64,000 nt of DNA from Cryptomeria japonica (lineage: Eukaryota > Streptophyta > Pinopsida > Cupressales > Cupressaceae): contig NC_081405.1 of NCBI RefSeq assembly GCF_030272615.1, positions 647,900,920 through 647,964,919 on the forward strand, read 5' to 3'. The notes below the pieces were generated by a model, which searched no databases, was not told where the DNA came from, and saw only the letters and a program-made list of their open reading frames with translations. Position 1 is the first letter of the stretch; each line of letters begins with the position of its first letter. A program made the translations under genes and the position numbers. This document shows positions 35,193 through 46,839 of the stretch, piece by piece.

Positions 35193-36854
35193 TGTAGCGT
35201 CCTAAATTGTACACACTTACTAGGGTGGTACAATTTCACACCTAGTTTAGCACCCGCCTTGGTGCATTTTGTATTTTGCATTAAATTTCCCCTTTAGCAC
35301 TTAATTAATTAAATTAATTAGGTCTAAGGTTCTATTTTATCATCTTCCACATCATAAAGTTGGGCCCTTTCATTAAAGTGTGCCCCTTTCATTTTATTCC
35401 TCCAATACATCATTTAATCAAAAACCCTAATTAGGTCCTATTTTGAACTTGGGGGCTTGATTTCGGGGGTCAAAACATCTCGAAATCACTTGTAACTTTA
35501 GGATTCTCTCTAAAATCATCATATCTGATGGCCCTGAAAAATTGGTCAAAAGTTGTCGAGACCATGGCGCCCGGAGTGCATATGGTCCCGGACATTTTTC
35601 CCAAAATTTTAGGAGTACGATCCAATCATAAAATAAAGCTTAACCCCAAGAAATTGGTGGGAGATTCAATCTCTAGGTCGGCCAAAAGTTGAAATTATGA
35701 CCTAGGGTTTCATACATAAGAGCTCTCTTTCATCATTTGAAAGGATCAGAATTTTGGCTTTTAAGGACCTTCTATGCAGCGAAAGAGCAGATCTTTGAAG
35801 ACTTCAACAACATTCAACATCCATCCATCAAGCATTCATCAATTTCATTCATCCATTTAGGGCTTTGAAGGCATTGAAGAGCAATAAGGGATCACCAATT
35901 GAAGATTGGCTTGTACCCCTCCCTTGGGGTTGGGTATGATTTCATGTTGTTTTCATGTCTTTGCATAAGCCTCATTATATCATTTTTATTCATGCTTTAG
36001 ATCACTTTTCATCTTGATTTGGAGCATTTACATTATCATTTACAAGCAATTAGGGTTTACTTTCTAGGTTGCTCTAGTTGGCTTACTTGCATTTTAGGAT
36101 CTTGCACACACACAAGGTCTGCACACACATTACTTTTACAATACAACTTGGCTATTTGTGGAGGTGGAAATCACCGAAGCGGGGGTTTGACTAAGGCAAA
36201 ACCCTATATAGCCGCCCACCATACCTTTTTAGATATAAGTGTAGGTTTCAAGATTCGGACGACGCCGCAAGTTGCAGATCCAATGGAAGCAGACCGAGAC
36301 AGAACTTCACACCAAGTTTCAGAGCAAAAGACCAGGACAGGGGCGTGGGGCACCCTGGTCCTGCTAGGATAGGGGCACTGGGCACCCTAGTCCCTGGGAC
36401 AAGGAAACTGGGTGCCCTGGTCCTTCTGACAGACAACATTTCTGACAGTTTTCCAGAGTGCAAAATAGTAGTTTCAGGAGCAGTTTCCGGCATAGTATCA
36501 GGACAGTGGCACCTGCACCCCCATCCCGAACATTTTCATTCTAATTTTGACTCCGGGTACGCATATGCATTCTTGTCTTATCCTTGTATTTACAGCTTTC
36601 CATTGTTTAAGTTCAATTCTGCAATCTTGTCATTAGTTCCTACTTGCATTTTGGGGTTAGGAATTGAACTTGCATCATTTCATCTTTCTATTACAACAAA
36701 GGAATAGAAATCCTAATAGGTAGCCCGTGGCTCTCTCTTTCACAAAAAGAAGTAGCCAATTGTGTGATACCTCTAGGCTCTTTTGTATTCCGTAATGTGT
36801 GTCAAAAGGTAGGATTAGGACATGTTTACCTAGTCTCGCTTTTTCCCCCACACA
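35193..36854 (+). repeat. T2 3' LTR
   Basis: TGTAGCGTCC...CACACA, with TATA-like box at 36204-36211, followed directly by the GTAAG duplication at 36855. Confidence 0.9.
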
Positions 36855-36859
36855 GTAAG

Positions 36860-38350
36860 ATGCATTATTGATTCATCTGGGAACTTGATGTGTAGTGGTT
36901 TAGTATCCTCAAGTGGAGCTTCAGCAAGTTGATCAGCAATTGCCTGTCCTTATATGGCTTTGCGTTCCACATATTCAATGTCAAACTCTGTAAGGATCAT
37001 TACCCACTTTGTCAATCTTCCGGTGAGTGTTGCTTTATTAAGAAGATACTTGAGTGGATCAATTTTGGCTACCAACTTGATTGAATGTGCTAGCATATAG
37101 TGCCTCAGTTTCTATGATGCAAAGACTAATGCCAAGCATGTTTTTTCGATTATATTGTAGCTCATTTCATAAGACACCAATGTCCTGCTGATGTAATAAA
37201 TAGCTCACTCTTTTTTTGTTGTCATCTTGTTGTGCCAGAAGTGCCCCCAGTGATGAATCAGTTGCTGATATATATAAGATTAGTGGCTCACCCTAAATAG
37301 GTGGCATCAATATCAGTGGATTAGAGAGGTACTCTTTTATCTGCTGAAGATGTTGTTCACACTGCTGATCCCAATTGTATATTATTCCTTTTCTCAATAC
37401 TTTTGTAAAAGGTTGAGCCTTGTCTGCTAGTTGAGAAATGAATCTTCTAATGGATTGGAGATGTCCCTATAGACTTCTCATTTGACTGATGTTATTTGGA
37501 GGCGGCATTTCCATTATAGCTTGGACCTTCTTAGGATCAACCTCAATGCCTTTCTTTGAAATGATGTAGCCAAGTAGTTTACCAGATGTCACTTTGAATG
37601 CACACTTCTTTGGATTTAATCAGAGCTTAAATTTTTCCATTCTGTCAAGTATAGGACCTAACTCTTGAATATGTGTTGATCTTTTCATAGTTTTCACTAA
37701 GGTGTCATCAACATAATCTTCTATATTCTTATGCATCATGTCATGAAAGATAGTTGTAACTACTCTTTAATAGGTCGCCCCTGTGTTCTTTAACCCAAAT
37801 GGCATAATGTTCCAGCAAAAGGTTCCCATGCACAGGTGAAAGCTATCTTTTCTTGATCTCCAGGAGTGATTTTAATCTGATTGTAGCTGGAAAATCCATC
37901 CATTAGTGAGTACATCTCATACCCAGCTATCATGTTGACTATCAGGTCAATATTTGGCAATGGAAAGTCATCTTTTGGACATGCTTTGTTGAGATCTCTA
38001 AAATCTGTACAAACTCTGATAGATTTATCTGCCTTCAACACAGGTACTATGTTGGAAATCCATTCAGCATAATCTATTGCTCTGATAAATCTAGCTTTGA
38101 GTAGTTTCTCTAGTTCAACTTTGACCAATAGTGCGACATGCGAGTGCATCTTACAAAGTTTTTGTTTAACTAGTTTTACTCCTGGTGTTATTGAGAGATG
38201 GTGCATAATGAGATCAGGATCCCAGCCTGGAATATCAGAGTACATCCATGTAAAGTTTATTTTCTTCTCTAAGAATAGCTAAGTGAAATCCTTCAATTCC
38301 TCTACTGATAGTGATTGAGCTACGTGAATAATTTGTGGTGTCTCTTGATT
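36860..38350 (-). pseudogene. Element B reverse transcriptase and first RNase H
   Basis: Minus strand. The clean RT piece 38245-37790 has WISNIVPVLKADKSIRVCTD, FRDLNKACPKDDFPLP and LMDGFSSYNQIKI. A one-base insertion near 37810 shifts the frame. The catalytic YVDD is then at 37704-37715, followed by LNPKKCAF, KLLGYIIS and the ordinary gypsy RNase H start PLILYISATDSSLGALLAQ. Many stops occur downstream. The last readable host residues before T2 are PDESIMHLT, continued at 28660. The order RT, RNase H, (T2), second RNase H, integrase is that of Tat elements. Confidence 0.85.
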
Positions 38351-38398
38351 CTCGATATTCACTAGCTGAGTTGGCTCAATCAATATGGAAGACTACTC

Positions 38399-38821
38399 CT
38401 AAAAATGACTGGGCAGTATACCAAGTATCTCACCTTCAGGAACCTCAAAGAGGTTTTCACCTTTAGGTACGTCCTTTATTTTCTCTTTTTTAGATTCTGA
38501 CACCACCACAATATGGTTTTCGCCATCAGATCTTTTATTTTTATTTTTCTTGTTTTTGTGACTAAGATACTTGATATCCTCTTCAGTCATATTTTCACTC
38601 CATTCTCTGTTGGAAGAGTTCATAGGTTTGACTGCATTGAGATAATAGGATAATGTATAGTCATTGGCAAAAGTAGGTATATCCACGGGTTGATTCTGTA
38701 AAGTATAGTCAATTAATTCAGGATGTACTAAGGACAAATTTTGGATAGGTTCAAAAGCATTCATTGTAATCTTATCACAACTGTGGATCGAAAAGTCAAG
38801 TTCCAGAATGATACCTTGCAT
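38399..38821 (-). pseudogene. Element B pol N-terminal region
   Basis: A 140-codon frame, MQGIILELDF onward, acidic and Lys-rich (KNKKNKNKRSD), in the frame of the first RT piece and 150 bases upstream of it. No known domain. Known Tat pol proteins carry a poorly conserved stretch here, so it is taken as part of pol. The gag-protease frame upstream is different, so a frameshift or indel lies near 38830-38930. Confidence 0.5.
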
Positions 38822-38930
38822 AAGTGTCTTGAGTTAGATCATGATTATTAAAATTCACGTTAATATTTAATCGATCTAATCCAATAGACATACTTGTAAC
38901 ATCATTTACTACACTAGACTAGACGTCATA

Positions 38931-40160
38931 TCATGGTTTGACAAGAATAAGACTAGTAGGCAACTTTTCATTGTTTGTATCAAAGGATTCAAAATTTGAG
39001 GTTGAGTGGGTATCATCATGAACAGGACTGTCATCAGAGTCATCAGAGTCATTGGATGAAGTTTCCAAGTCTCTTTCAGGTGATTTAGTAAGCATATGTA
39101 TGGTATCAATACCAAAATCTTTAATGCTACAAGTGCCTTCATATTGTGGTTCATCTGTCATTTGTATCTGACACACCTATTGACATGATCTCATTGTTTC
39201 TGTGATTTTTTGTCATCTACTCCATTCAACTTCTTCTAAACTGATGACTGGTTCTTGTTCTATAGCTTCTAACTCTTCCTATGTAGTGCTATAACTAATT
39301 TTTTCTATTTTAGGCTAAGGACACATAGATCAGAAGCTTTCTGGTATTGTTCCTTCTTTCAATGCTTGTTCATAATTTGCTTGCCTCTTTTGTCTAATTT
39401 CTTGTATTTCCTTCTCTAGTTTTATGCACATCAATTCTTGAGTATCATCTATGACACCACTAAATTCTTCTGGAGTTTCTATAGTGGATGTGTCTGAAAG
39501 ATAGTCAGGACCCCATTCATACTCATTTGAATCAGTCTCTAAATCATCTACTTGTTGCCTGCCAGTATATGTGACTGGAACTTTTAGTGGTGCAAACAAT
39601 TCTCTAATTCTTACTTCATCTCTTATATCCTTAGGAACCTCAACTTCTTGTATTATTGTAGCTGATACCATCGAAGCTTGAGCACTGACTATTTCTTCTT
39701 TCTTGACCGTTGATTCTTCTTTCTTTTGTCTACACTCTACTTTTGTTTGTTTTGTGTCTGCTTCATGTAATGTTAAAGGCGATATCTTTTTCAAGCCTTT
39801 AGACTTAGAAACATGGTTTTTATTTGATGTCTTTTTAGGATTGTATCTCGGTCCATCCTTATCATGTGTGGATTTGGTTTGTAGCTGAATTGGTTCAGTA
39901 ATACCTTCTTTTTGTTTTCCCAAAGGACTAGTACCTGAGTACCCCATGCGCTAACTCATTTTGTAACCATGACCATATTGGTTTGAGGAGATCTCACAAT
40001 GTCATACCTCCTCATTTGGACTATCTTCCTTAAAGAGCCAGTTAAGCACAACATCCTCTTCTATTTCATCTGCCAAGGAGGTAGAAGACTATATGAAGAG
40101 ACCATCATATATAGTATTTGGAGCCAAATTTTGTGTTCTCATAGCCTCTGATGGCTTGCC
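38931..40160 (-). pseudogene. Element B post-protease region with G-patch remnant
   Basis: Same frame as gag and protease. After stops just downstream of the protease comes MGYSGTSPLGKQKEGITEP (39947-39890): Gly-aromatic, PLG and GI positions of a G-patch, partly degraded compared with T2. The 205-codon piece 39947-39330 is then charged (QKKEES, EIQEIRQKRQ). A further 81-codon acidic piece lies at 39176-38931 with a SDDSDDS run. It holds the same position relative to protease as in T2. Confidence 0.55.
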
Positions 40161-40163
40161 CAA

Positions 40164-41009
40164 CTATTTTGGTGATGGAGGGAGAGAAACTAATGATAGT
40201 ACCGGTTCTATCTTGTAGCCATCCATGCTGGTATCTGTAATCTTCAATCTCTTTTCTAAGTCTTTCATCAACGTTTCTAGATCTTCATTTGGAGAGGCTA
40301 CCCTATTATGAGGCACAAAAGTATCTACACCTTTTGTCAATGCATTACAGATGACATTTGTATTAGCAGGAATACTGACTTTAGCTCCGTTATAAGGAAA
40401 CTTTAAGCATTGGTGATATGTTGATGGTACTGCCTTCATTTCATGAATCCATGGCCTGCCCAGTAATATATTGTATGACAATGGAATATCAAGAACTTGG
40501 AAAAGAACATCTCTCTTTATTGGTCCTACTCTGATTGGTAATGATACCAAACCTTGGGAGGTCCTCTCTTCTTCATCATAGGCTTTAATTGTTATTTACT
40601 TGCCTGGATCAATGACATTTTTAGAGAATCCTAGTTGTGTAAGTAGATGATAAGTACAGATATTCAACCTCGTGCCTCCATCTATCAAAACACGTTTAAC
40701 TTTGTGTTTGTGGATCATGGCTTAAATATGCAATGGCTAGTTATGTGGATGATTTAATGAATTGTCATCTTCTTGAGAGAAGGTCAGATAGTGAGGTGAA
40801 GTTAGATGACCCACCATAGATTGAAACTGATCAATGTCTAAATCTTTTGGAATGTTGATAGTGAGGAATGCTTTGTCTAGGATTTCCTTGTGAGTAGATG
40901 AGAGTTGTAGCAATTCAAAAATTGAAACTTGAGCATTTATCTTTTTTAATTGTTCAACCACACTATATCCAGAGGATGATGATGAGGTTAATCTTTTACA
41001 TTTATCCAA
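40164..41009 (-). pseudogene. Element B protease and preceding linker
   Basis: Clean linker piece 41009-40737 (VVEQLKKINAQVSIFELLQL, ILDKAFLTINIP) matches the T2 pre-protease linker. The protease follows: LIDGGTRLNIC at about 40688-40656 with DGG as active-site triplet, then ITIKAYDEEE, GPIKRDVLFQV and NILLGRPWIHEMKAVPST. Stops occur between the linker and protease and at the expected Gln after VIDPGK. The region 40164-40550 is clean. Homology with T2 spans linker, protease and the following PSTxHxxxKFxYN segment. Confidence 0.8.
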
Positions 41010-41129
41010 GGTTGATTCCTTTTGTTTGTTTGGAAAGGTTGTTGGATTTGATGTTTCTTGAGCCAGGTTGGAAGAACTAGCTCCTTGGAGGGTAACTTTC
41101 TTTTGAGATCTGGTTAGAGCTTTTGCATA

Positions 41130-42950
41130 TCATGATTCATTTGGTTTATCTTGAAGTATAATCACATTGCGATATTCTGAGTGTGAAGGTTCAATCATGT
41201 TGATAATGTTGTCCTGGCTGGCATAAGTATAATTTACCTTGGCACCTCCTTTGGTCTTTGAGGAATCACCTTGTTCATAAGTAGGCAAAGGGTCTTTAAA
41301 TGCTTTATGATCAACATTGGTTGGATGATTCCCAAAAACAACTTTACTAGTGTCTATGAGATCTTGAATCTCATGTTTTAGCTTCATACAATTTTTTATT
41401 TTATGACCCTTATTCCGATGGAAGTCACAGTATTCATTTTCTCTCCACCATCTTGGTTTGACATCTGGATCATATGGTCTGGAGTTATCTAGTAGTGTTA
41501 GCAAGTTGTTTGCCAATAGAGTTTTGAAAGTGGACTCATATGATTCTTCAAGAGGAGTAAAATCATGCTTAGGTTTGGAAAGCCAAGGCTTTTCTTTGAA
41601 CCATTCCTTTGTTTTCTTTGGCGGATTCTTTGCTACAATCTCAGCAGCTTTAAGTGCTTGTGTACCACTAGCCAAGTTGAATATTGTATATTTTGAGTTG
41701 GTTTTGATAGTATCTACTACTCCATCATTAACAACATTCTTGTTGTTATCTTTGGCAAATTTCCAATACTTGTTCTTCTATTTGGAGCTAGATCCTATTT
41801 GTGTTTCTTTCCAAGGTGTGATATCTCCCTTCTTTATGAGCACATCCTCCATTCGAATGGCATTATCTACCATTTTGTTAAATGATGGGTGTACTTGCAT
41901 TTGTACGCTATATTTCAGTTTGGTGACCAAGTTATTGACAAATATATCCATTTTCTCAGAGTCTGGAATAGGTCGTGGGTACCTAGAGAACATCCTCCTC
42001 CAGCGTTGGAGAAAAGTGAGAAGAGGTTCCCTTGTTTTCTGTTGAGTATTACAAAGATCAATCATAGTCACAGGATGTCGAATGTTGTATGAGTATTGTT
42101 GTAAAAATAGTTGGATTAGTTCTTTGAATGTTTTTATTCCTTTGGGTAGACTTGAGAACCATTCCATTTCTTGACCCCCTAAACTCCTTGGGAAGAGACG
42201 CATGAGGTACGTTTGATCATGCATGAATTCCATACAAGCAACACTAAATTCCCTAACATGATCTTGAGGATCTGAGGTACCATCATATTTGTCAAATTTT
42301 GGGATTTCTACTTCTGAAGGGAATGGAGGCATGTGTAGATTCTTGTCGAATGGAAAGCGACATATTGTTTCCAGAGAATATTGTTTTGGGGTCTTGTCGT
42401 TATTCTTCAGCTCTGTGAGTTCCATCCACAAAGCTAGTAACTATTTGTGTACCATGATTATAGATGAATCTTCCCTTTTAGTAACAAGTGTCTAAACATC
42501 ATATCCAATAGGAAGCTTGGCACCTTGTTTTGCTAGTTCTAAGAAATAGTCTTCCTTTTCTCGGGTCATGATAGTTTTCATCATTTTTCTAAAGTCTTTG
42601 TCTTTCTAACAGTCAAGGATTTCTTTTTCTGGAGGTTCGGCATCTTCATCAATCTCACTTGATGATGAGGAGTCATTATGATTTTCAGGAATATTACGGT
42701 CATTTTTGTTTCCATCATTGTATTCTATCTCATGTATAGTGGGAGATTTCGGTTCATCAAAAATTGGTTTGCCTGATGACGACGGTATGTCAGTGAGTGG
42801 ATCCTTCACATAGAATGGATTATCTTGATAGGTGAAGGTTTGTTCTTTGCCTTTGGCTTGTTTCTTATGAGAACTCCTGTGAATAGGCATCTTTATGGAT
42901 TTGTGTGACCTAGAGTTGTTTTGTGATGTAGAGGTCAAGATCAATTTCAA
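41130..42950 (-). pseudogene. Element B gag
   Basis: One frame in three clean pieces: 42950-42606, 42431-41778 and 41675-41130. The first is polar and acidic. The second carries a standard retrotransposon gag domain: YDGTSDPQDHVREF, MRLFPRSLGGQEMEWF, TFKELIQLFLQQYS and RWRRMFSRYP. The third has one CCHC-like knuckle variant, CDFHRNKGHKIKNC (Cys-His spacing as in Tat/Athila elements), then IVNYTYAS-like wording and ends before YAKALTR. The YAKALTR landmark corresponds to YAKQLTR of T, so T keeps this C-terminal part but lacks the gag domain and knuckle. Confidence 0.85.
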
Positions 42951-43312
42951 AGCTAGTTGTTCTGTTTAGAGTATTGTTTGGGAGAAACAACTGAGATTTT
43001 GTCTGATTTCAAGAATGATCTATCCTATCTAAGATGTTATCCAAGTTGATTCTAAGCATAGTGTAAGATTTAGTCTAGTTTCAGGAATGATCTATCCTGT
43101 ATAAGATGTTATCTAAGTGACTAAAATTTGATAGGTAGTTGATTAAACTAGCTGAAAGGTGATTGACCAAATTGTGCAATGAAAATGGTAGAGGTACATT
43201 GTCTTGATCTGTTTATGCTTAGGAAAATGATAGCCAATATTATGTTTGATGTAAGTTGTTTCTAGGCAAGTTTGACTGTTCTATTTTGACAAAACCAGAG
43301 ACTCGTACGACA

Positions 43313-45037
43313 AGATTTTCTGGACTGGACAATAATTTAGCAGCTATAGGTTGACAATAGTTCTATTTCATACGAGTTTCTTCCTTGTACCATACGACAA
43401 ATGGGCATGTGCAGGATGACAAAAGACTCAAAGTAGTTTTGTTTTGTACAACACAGGATACAGAGTCAGACGACAGAATAAAATGACTCGTATGACACAA
43501 AATTAGGTCTAGGATGACAAACTAGAAAACTTGTACGACACGAGATGTGATATAGGATGGTGAATTATCAAACTCATACAACTGTTCACAGGACAAAGCC
43601 TAGAAATTTGATTTTTTTCGATTGCTGAGTATGACCAATTCTAAGATGGACTGATTTTTGACCAGGATAGACTAGTTTCTAACATGGATAGAGTTTCAAC
43701 TTAAAATGGACTAGTTTCTGACATGGATAGAGTTTCGACTCAAAATGGACTATTTTCTGACACGAACAAAGTTTCGAATTAAAATGGACTAGTTTCTGAC
43801 ACAGACAAAGTTTTGACTTAGGATGGACTAGTTTCTGACACAAATAGAGTTTCGACTCACTGAGTTGTTTCTGGTCTTCACTGATTTTTGGTATTCTAGT
43901 TTTTGTTTCAGGGATGAAAAAATAGAAAACAAGTAGTATGTATAGTGACTCCAATCACAACATGCAAACCCTAAGGAATTTGGTTTGGAAAGAAAACCTT
44001 TGCTTGTAGACTCAGGTACACACCCAATAGCTAATCAGAATATAGCCGCTGAGTCTCACGCAATGGATTCTCAACGCCATATTATCTAACTCCAAACGCT
44101 AATGGGGGCACAAAATGACAAGTACCTTGGGATAGTTACTATCTCTCTTGCACAAAGATTATCCCCCTTTCAGAGATAAACCAAGTAGCTTCTAATTTTA
44201 AATTGGATTTAGTCAGGGATCCGTTCAGCACATCGAGGTATAAACTCAATTAAGAGGTCTCCCAACCTTGAAAACCAAGGTTTAATATACCCAAAGGTAC
44301 GGAGGAGAGTTATTCTCGAGCATTGCCGTTGACTTGATTTTCATAATATCACATTTATTTTATAGTGGGTTGGAGTACTTGGCATCTAGTTGTTCCCACT
44401 TAGGTTGTTCCCCTCACATTGACCGTAACGGCTTTAAGAGTTTTTCAACCCCTCGGGAGGGTAGGCCTACTAAAGATGTACAAATCTCAAACAAAGAAAA
44501 AGCTTCAAGGTTCTGGATTTTTGATTGTCTAGAAAAAGACAAGAGCATACTCTCCTACCTCTCAGAATCTTCTAAAAGCGCAAAAGATAGATTTGTTCTT
44601 TAACCAGATAGCAAGTTAGGTTCCTAAAAATGAATTTAAAGAATACATGATGTTTAGTCGATTCTCCTTTACGGAACTTGCAAAGACAATGAATCAGTAG
44701 TCATATTGTCTTTGTGCAACAAGCATATTCTTTGACAAGGGTTCTATAGAAACTAGTTAGGCTATGAAAAACTTTGAGATAGACAGATAAATAGTTAGGG
44801 TGAGTCATCAAAATAATCAATCAAAAATGAAAAAAAAATGAAATTTGCCTCTTTTACCAGAAAATACAGAATCATACGATGGACACTTGACTCGTATGAG
44901 ACGGGATGCATTATCGTATGAAACAAGATTGCTGATGATGTTGGCTCGTACGATAGAGGATTTCTGCTTGTACGACAGAGGATCTGCTCGTACAATAGGA
45001 TATTTGCAATTTTGCTTGTAAGAATTGTCCTACGATA
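43313..45037. other. Cluster of TCGTACGA palindromes and decayed copies in the B leader
   Basis: Exact TCGTACGA at 43313 and 44946. One-base variants at 43368, 43488, 43531, 44872, 44892, 44914, 44968 and 44988 read TCATACGA, TCGTATGA, TTGTACGA or TCGTACAA. All variants are CpG transitions of the exact 8-mer. A smaller group is at 23051-23226. Confidence 0.65.
43667..43861. repeat. 39-bp tandem repeat, five units
   Basis: The word GACTAGTTTCTGACA recurs with starts of the unit at about 43667, 43706, 43745, 43784 and 43823, each 39 bp apart. The apparent 13-residue protein repeat on the other strand (43679-43954) is its shadow. Confidence 0.8.
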
Positions 45038-45116
45038 TGTATGGATGAAAAACCAAAAAATCTAAAACCTAGAAAATAACAAAAAAATAAAGCAGTCAGT
45101 CTTGAATGTAGTCTTC

Positions 45117-45136
45117 GGGCCCCACAGTGGGCGCTA
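45117..45136 (-). other. Primer binding site region of element B
   Basis: Minus strand TAGCGCCCACTGTGGGGCCC, 4 bases after the LTR end. It resembles the TGGCGCC...TGTGGG primer region of plant Tat-type elements with TGG changed to TAG. The tRNA was not identified with confidence. Confidence 0.55.
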
Positions 45137-45140
45137 GAGA

Positions 45141-46279
45141 TGTGTGTGTGAAAAAGTGAACCTGTAGTTGTAATCACAACACTTCAATTAAGTCATTATA
45201 TGCATGGTTAGTAATCAATAATCAATAAGAAATAAACCATAGCAAAGCGATCAATTGCCTTCTAAAAGATGTGAGTATAAGATTGCTCTCAGATTTTTAT
45301 GAGCAATACAAATGACTAGACTACACCAAGATGAAGGATTTAATCTATATGGTATTAAGCTATATGGATACAAGATGAATGAATAATTCAAGCAATAATA
45401 ACCAATTCAAGCAACAATGGATGCAAGCAATAATGAATGTAAAATGGATGCAAATAATCTAAAAAAAAGCACAATAATTTCAATGACTCCAGAGTGAAAT
45501 TAGCATAATAATAATCTCCAAGCGCGTTCTCAAAAAGCTCTAAGGTGAATTGGAATGAGAGTTGAAGACTAAATTTATAGAGAATCACAAGAGAAAAAGC
45601 TCAATTTAGGATTAATTGAAATAATTGAGAAATCATGTTCAGTTAACCTTGAGATAGATTCCAATTATAGTTTAATTGAAATGCATTCAAATTAGAAGTC
45701 CAAGTTGCATAATAATAAATTAATTCCATGCATATAGGATAAAAATAGATAATTCTTTGATTTATTCAAGAAAAAGGTCTTTTCAATGCAACTGGACTTC
45801 TTTTTCTGTTTTGAAAAGCTTTGAGTTCTAATTTTAGAGAATAATTCAATAATTCAATTAAATTGCTTTTCTGATTTCAAGTTCTAAATTTAGAAAAAGA
45901 AATCATATCTCAAGTTTGATTTATCTCTCAATTCAATTCTTTTTGTTTTGTTTCAATTCAATTCTTTGTAATAAATTAATTCATCTTTTGTAATAAATTA
46001 ATCCTTTTTGCATGATTGAATGGCAAATTTATTAATTAATTAAATATGCAAAGATATTTAATAAATTTAAATGGGATAATTGATCAAAATGATATTCTTG
46101 GAAATGATTTGATTAATTAAATATTTAATTAATATTGAGTAGTTGATTTGCCATGTGATTTTTGATAGTTAAAGAATTAATAATGTGCTCAAGATTAATT
46201 TAATTACCTTTGGTTAGGACCTTGGTGATGTTGTTGAGATTAGGGGCCCATGGTTTAGATGACCAATTTTAGGGTATTG
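45141..46279 (-). repeat. Element B 5' LTR
   Basis: Direct repeat of 20565-21661. The terminal TGTAATACCC of the 3' LTR reads TTCAATACCC here, so the extreme 5' end is mutated or lost. No matching flanking duplication was found. Confidence 0.8.
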
Positions 46280-46839
46280 AAATTGTACAGATAAGGTGGG
46301 ATGATAACAATGAAAAATATGTTTTGTAGTGAGTTATGATCTGACCGACCGTGTGCAGGGGTTGTTGAATGCAAATGGTGAAAATCAGAGTCTGAGAGAA
46401 TGTGATTTGAGAGGGGTAGTTGACTCACTATGTGGGGTTGTTGTGAAAAGAGTATAGAGTGTGCTATGAGCAATTGTAGAACTAGAGACAAAGAGAGTAG
46501 TAGAAAGATAGAGTAGAGTGTGGAGCCATTGTGGTTGCAGGGTGAAAACATAGAGGAGTAGTCGAGAGGAAATAGAGAAAGATAGAAAGAGAAGAAAAGA
46601 CTAGCAACCAAAGGAAGAGAGTCAAAGCAGAAAGGCAGAGAGGTAAAAGGAAGAGTAGAGAGAACAAAGCAAAGAACATACAAAGAGCAAAAAATAGATA
46701 ACATAGTAGAAGACAAGAAGAACTGAGATAGAGACTTAATGTTAAAGAGAAGATAAGAACTTAGTCTATCTCAAGAGTATATTCTTTGTGAGTTGCCAAA
46801 AATCATTTGCAACAAGGTACTTCATATGTATTCAATATA
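46280..46839. other. Purine-rich spacer without a gene
   Basis: The plus strand is dominated by AGAG/GAAAG words. A 153-codon minus-strand frame (46255-46716) overlaps the B LTR terminus and is Leu/Ser/Phe-rich only because of the purine bias, so it is not called a gene. Confidence 0.5.

Larger units (their letters stand above)
28666..36854 (+). mobile_element. Element T2: complete non-autonomous LTR retrotransposon, 8.2 kb
   Basis: Two LTRs (28666-30348, 35193-36854), tRNA-Trp primer site, one long gag-like/protease/G-patch frame and 1.3 kb of non-coding sequence, flanked by GTAAG. No RT, RNase H or integrase motif was found in the internal region. It sits inside B pol in opposite orientation. 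The high LTR similarity and intact duplication indicate a younger insertion than the damage around it. Confidence 0.9.
42951..45116 (-). other. Element B 5' leader, non-coding
   Basis: 2.2 kb between primer site and gag with no convincing gene; long leaders are usual in Tat elements. It contains a 39-bp tandem repeat and two groups of TCGTACGA-type palindromes listed separately. Confidence 0.65.
20565..46279 (-). mobile_element. Element B: giant Tat-like Ty3/gypsy retrotransposon, interrupted by T2
   Basis: Two near-identical 1.1-kb direct repeats (45141-46279 and 20565-21661) flank, on the minus strand, a PBS, a 2.2-kb leader, gag, protease, G-patch segment, RT, first RNase H, second RNase H, integrase, an antisense PMD frame, a polypurine tract and the 3' LTR. 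Without T2 and its duplication it is about 17.5 kb. The second RNase H and the antisense extra ORF are features of the plant Tat lineage. No target-site duplication was seen, and the 5' terminus at 46279 is altered. Confidence 0.85.

Noticed and set aside
43679-43954. Cys/Lys-rich 13-residue repeat protein
   Set aside because: Shadow of the 39-bp tandem DNA repeat in the B leader.
46255-46716. 153-codon minus-strand frame with apparent membrane segments
   Set aside because: Composition follows a purine-rich tract and the frame overlaps the B LTR end.
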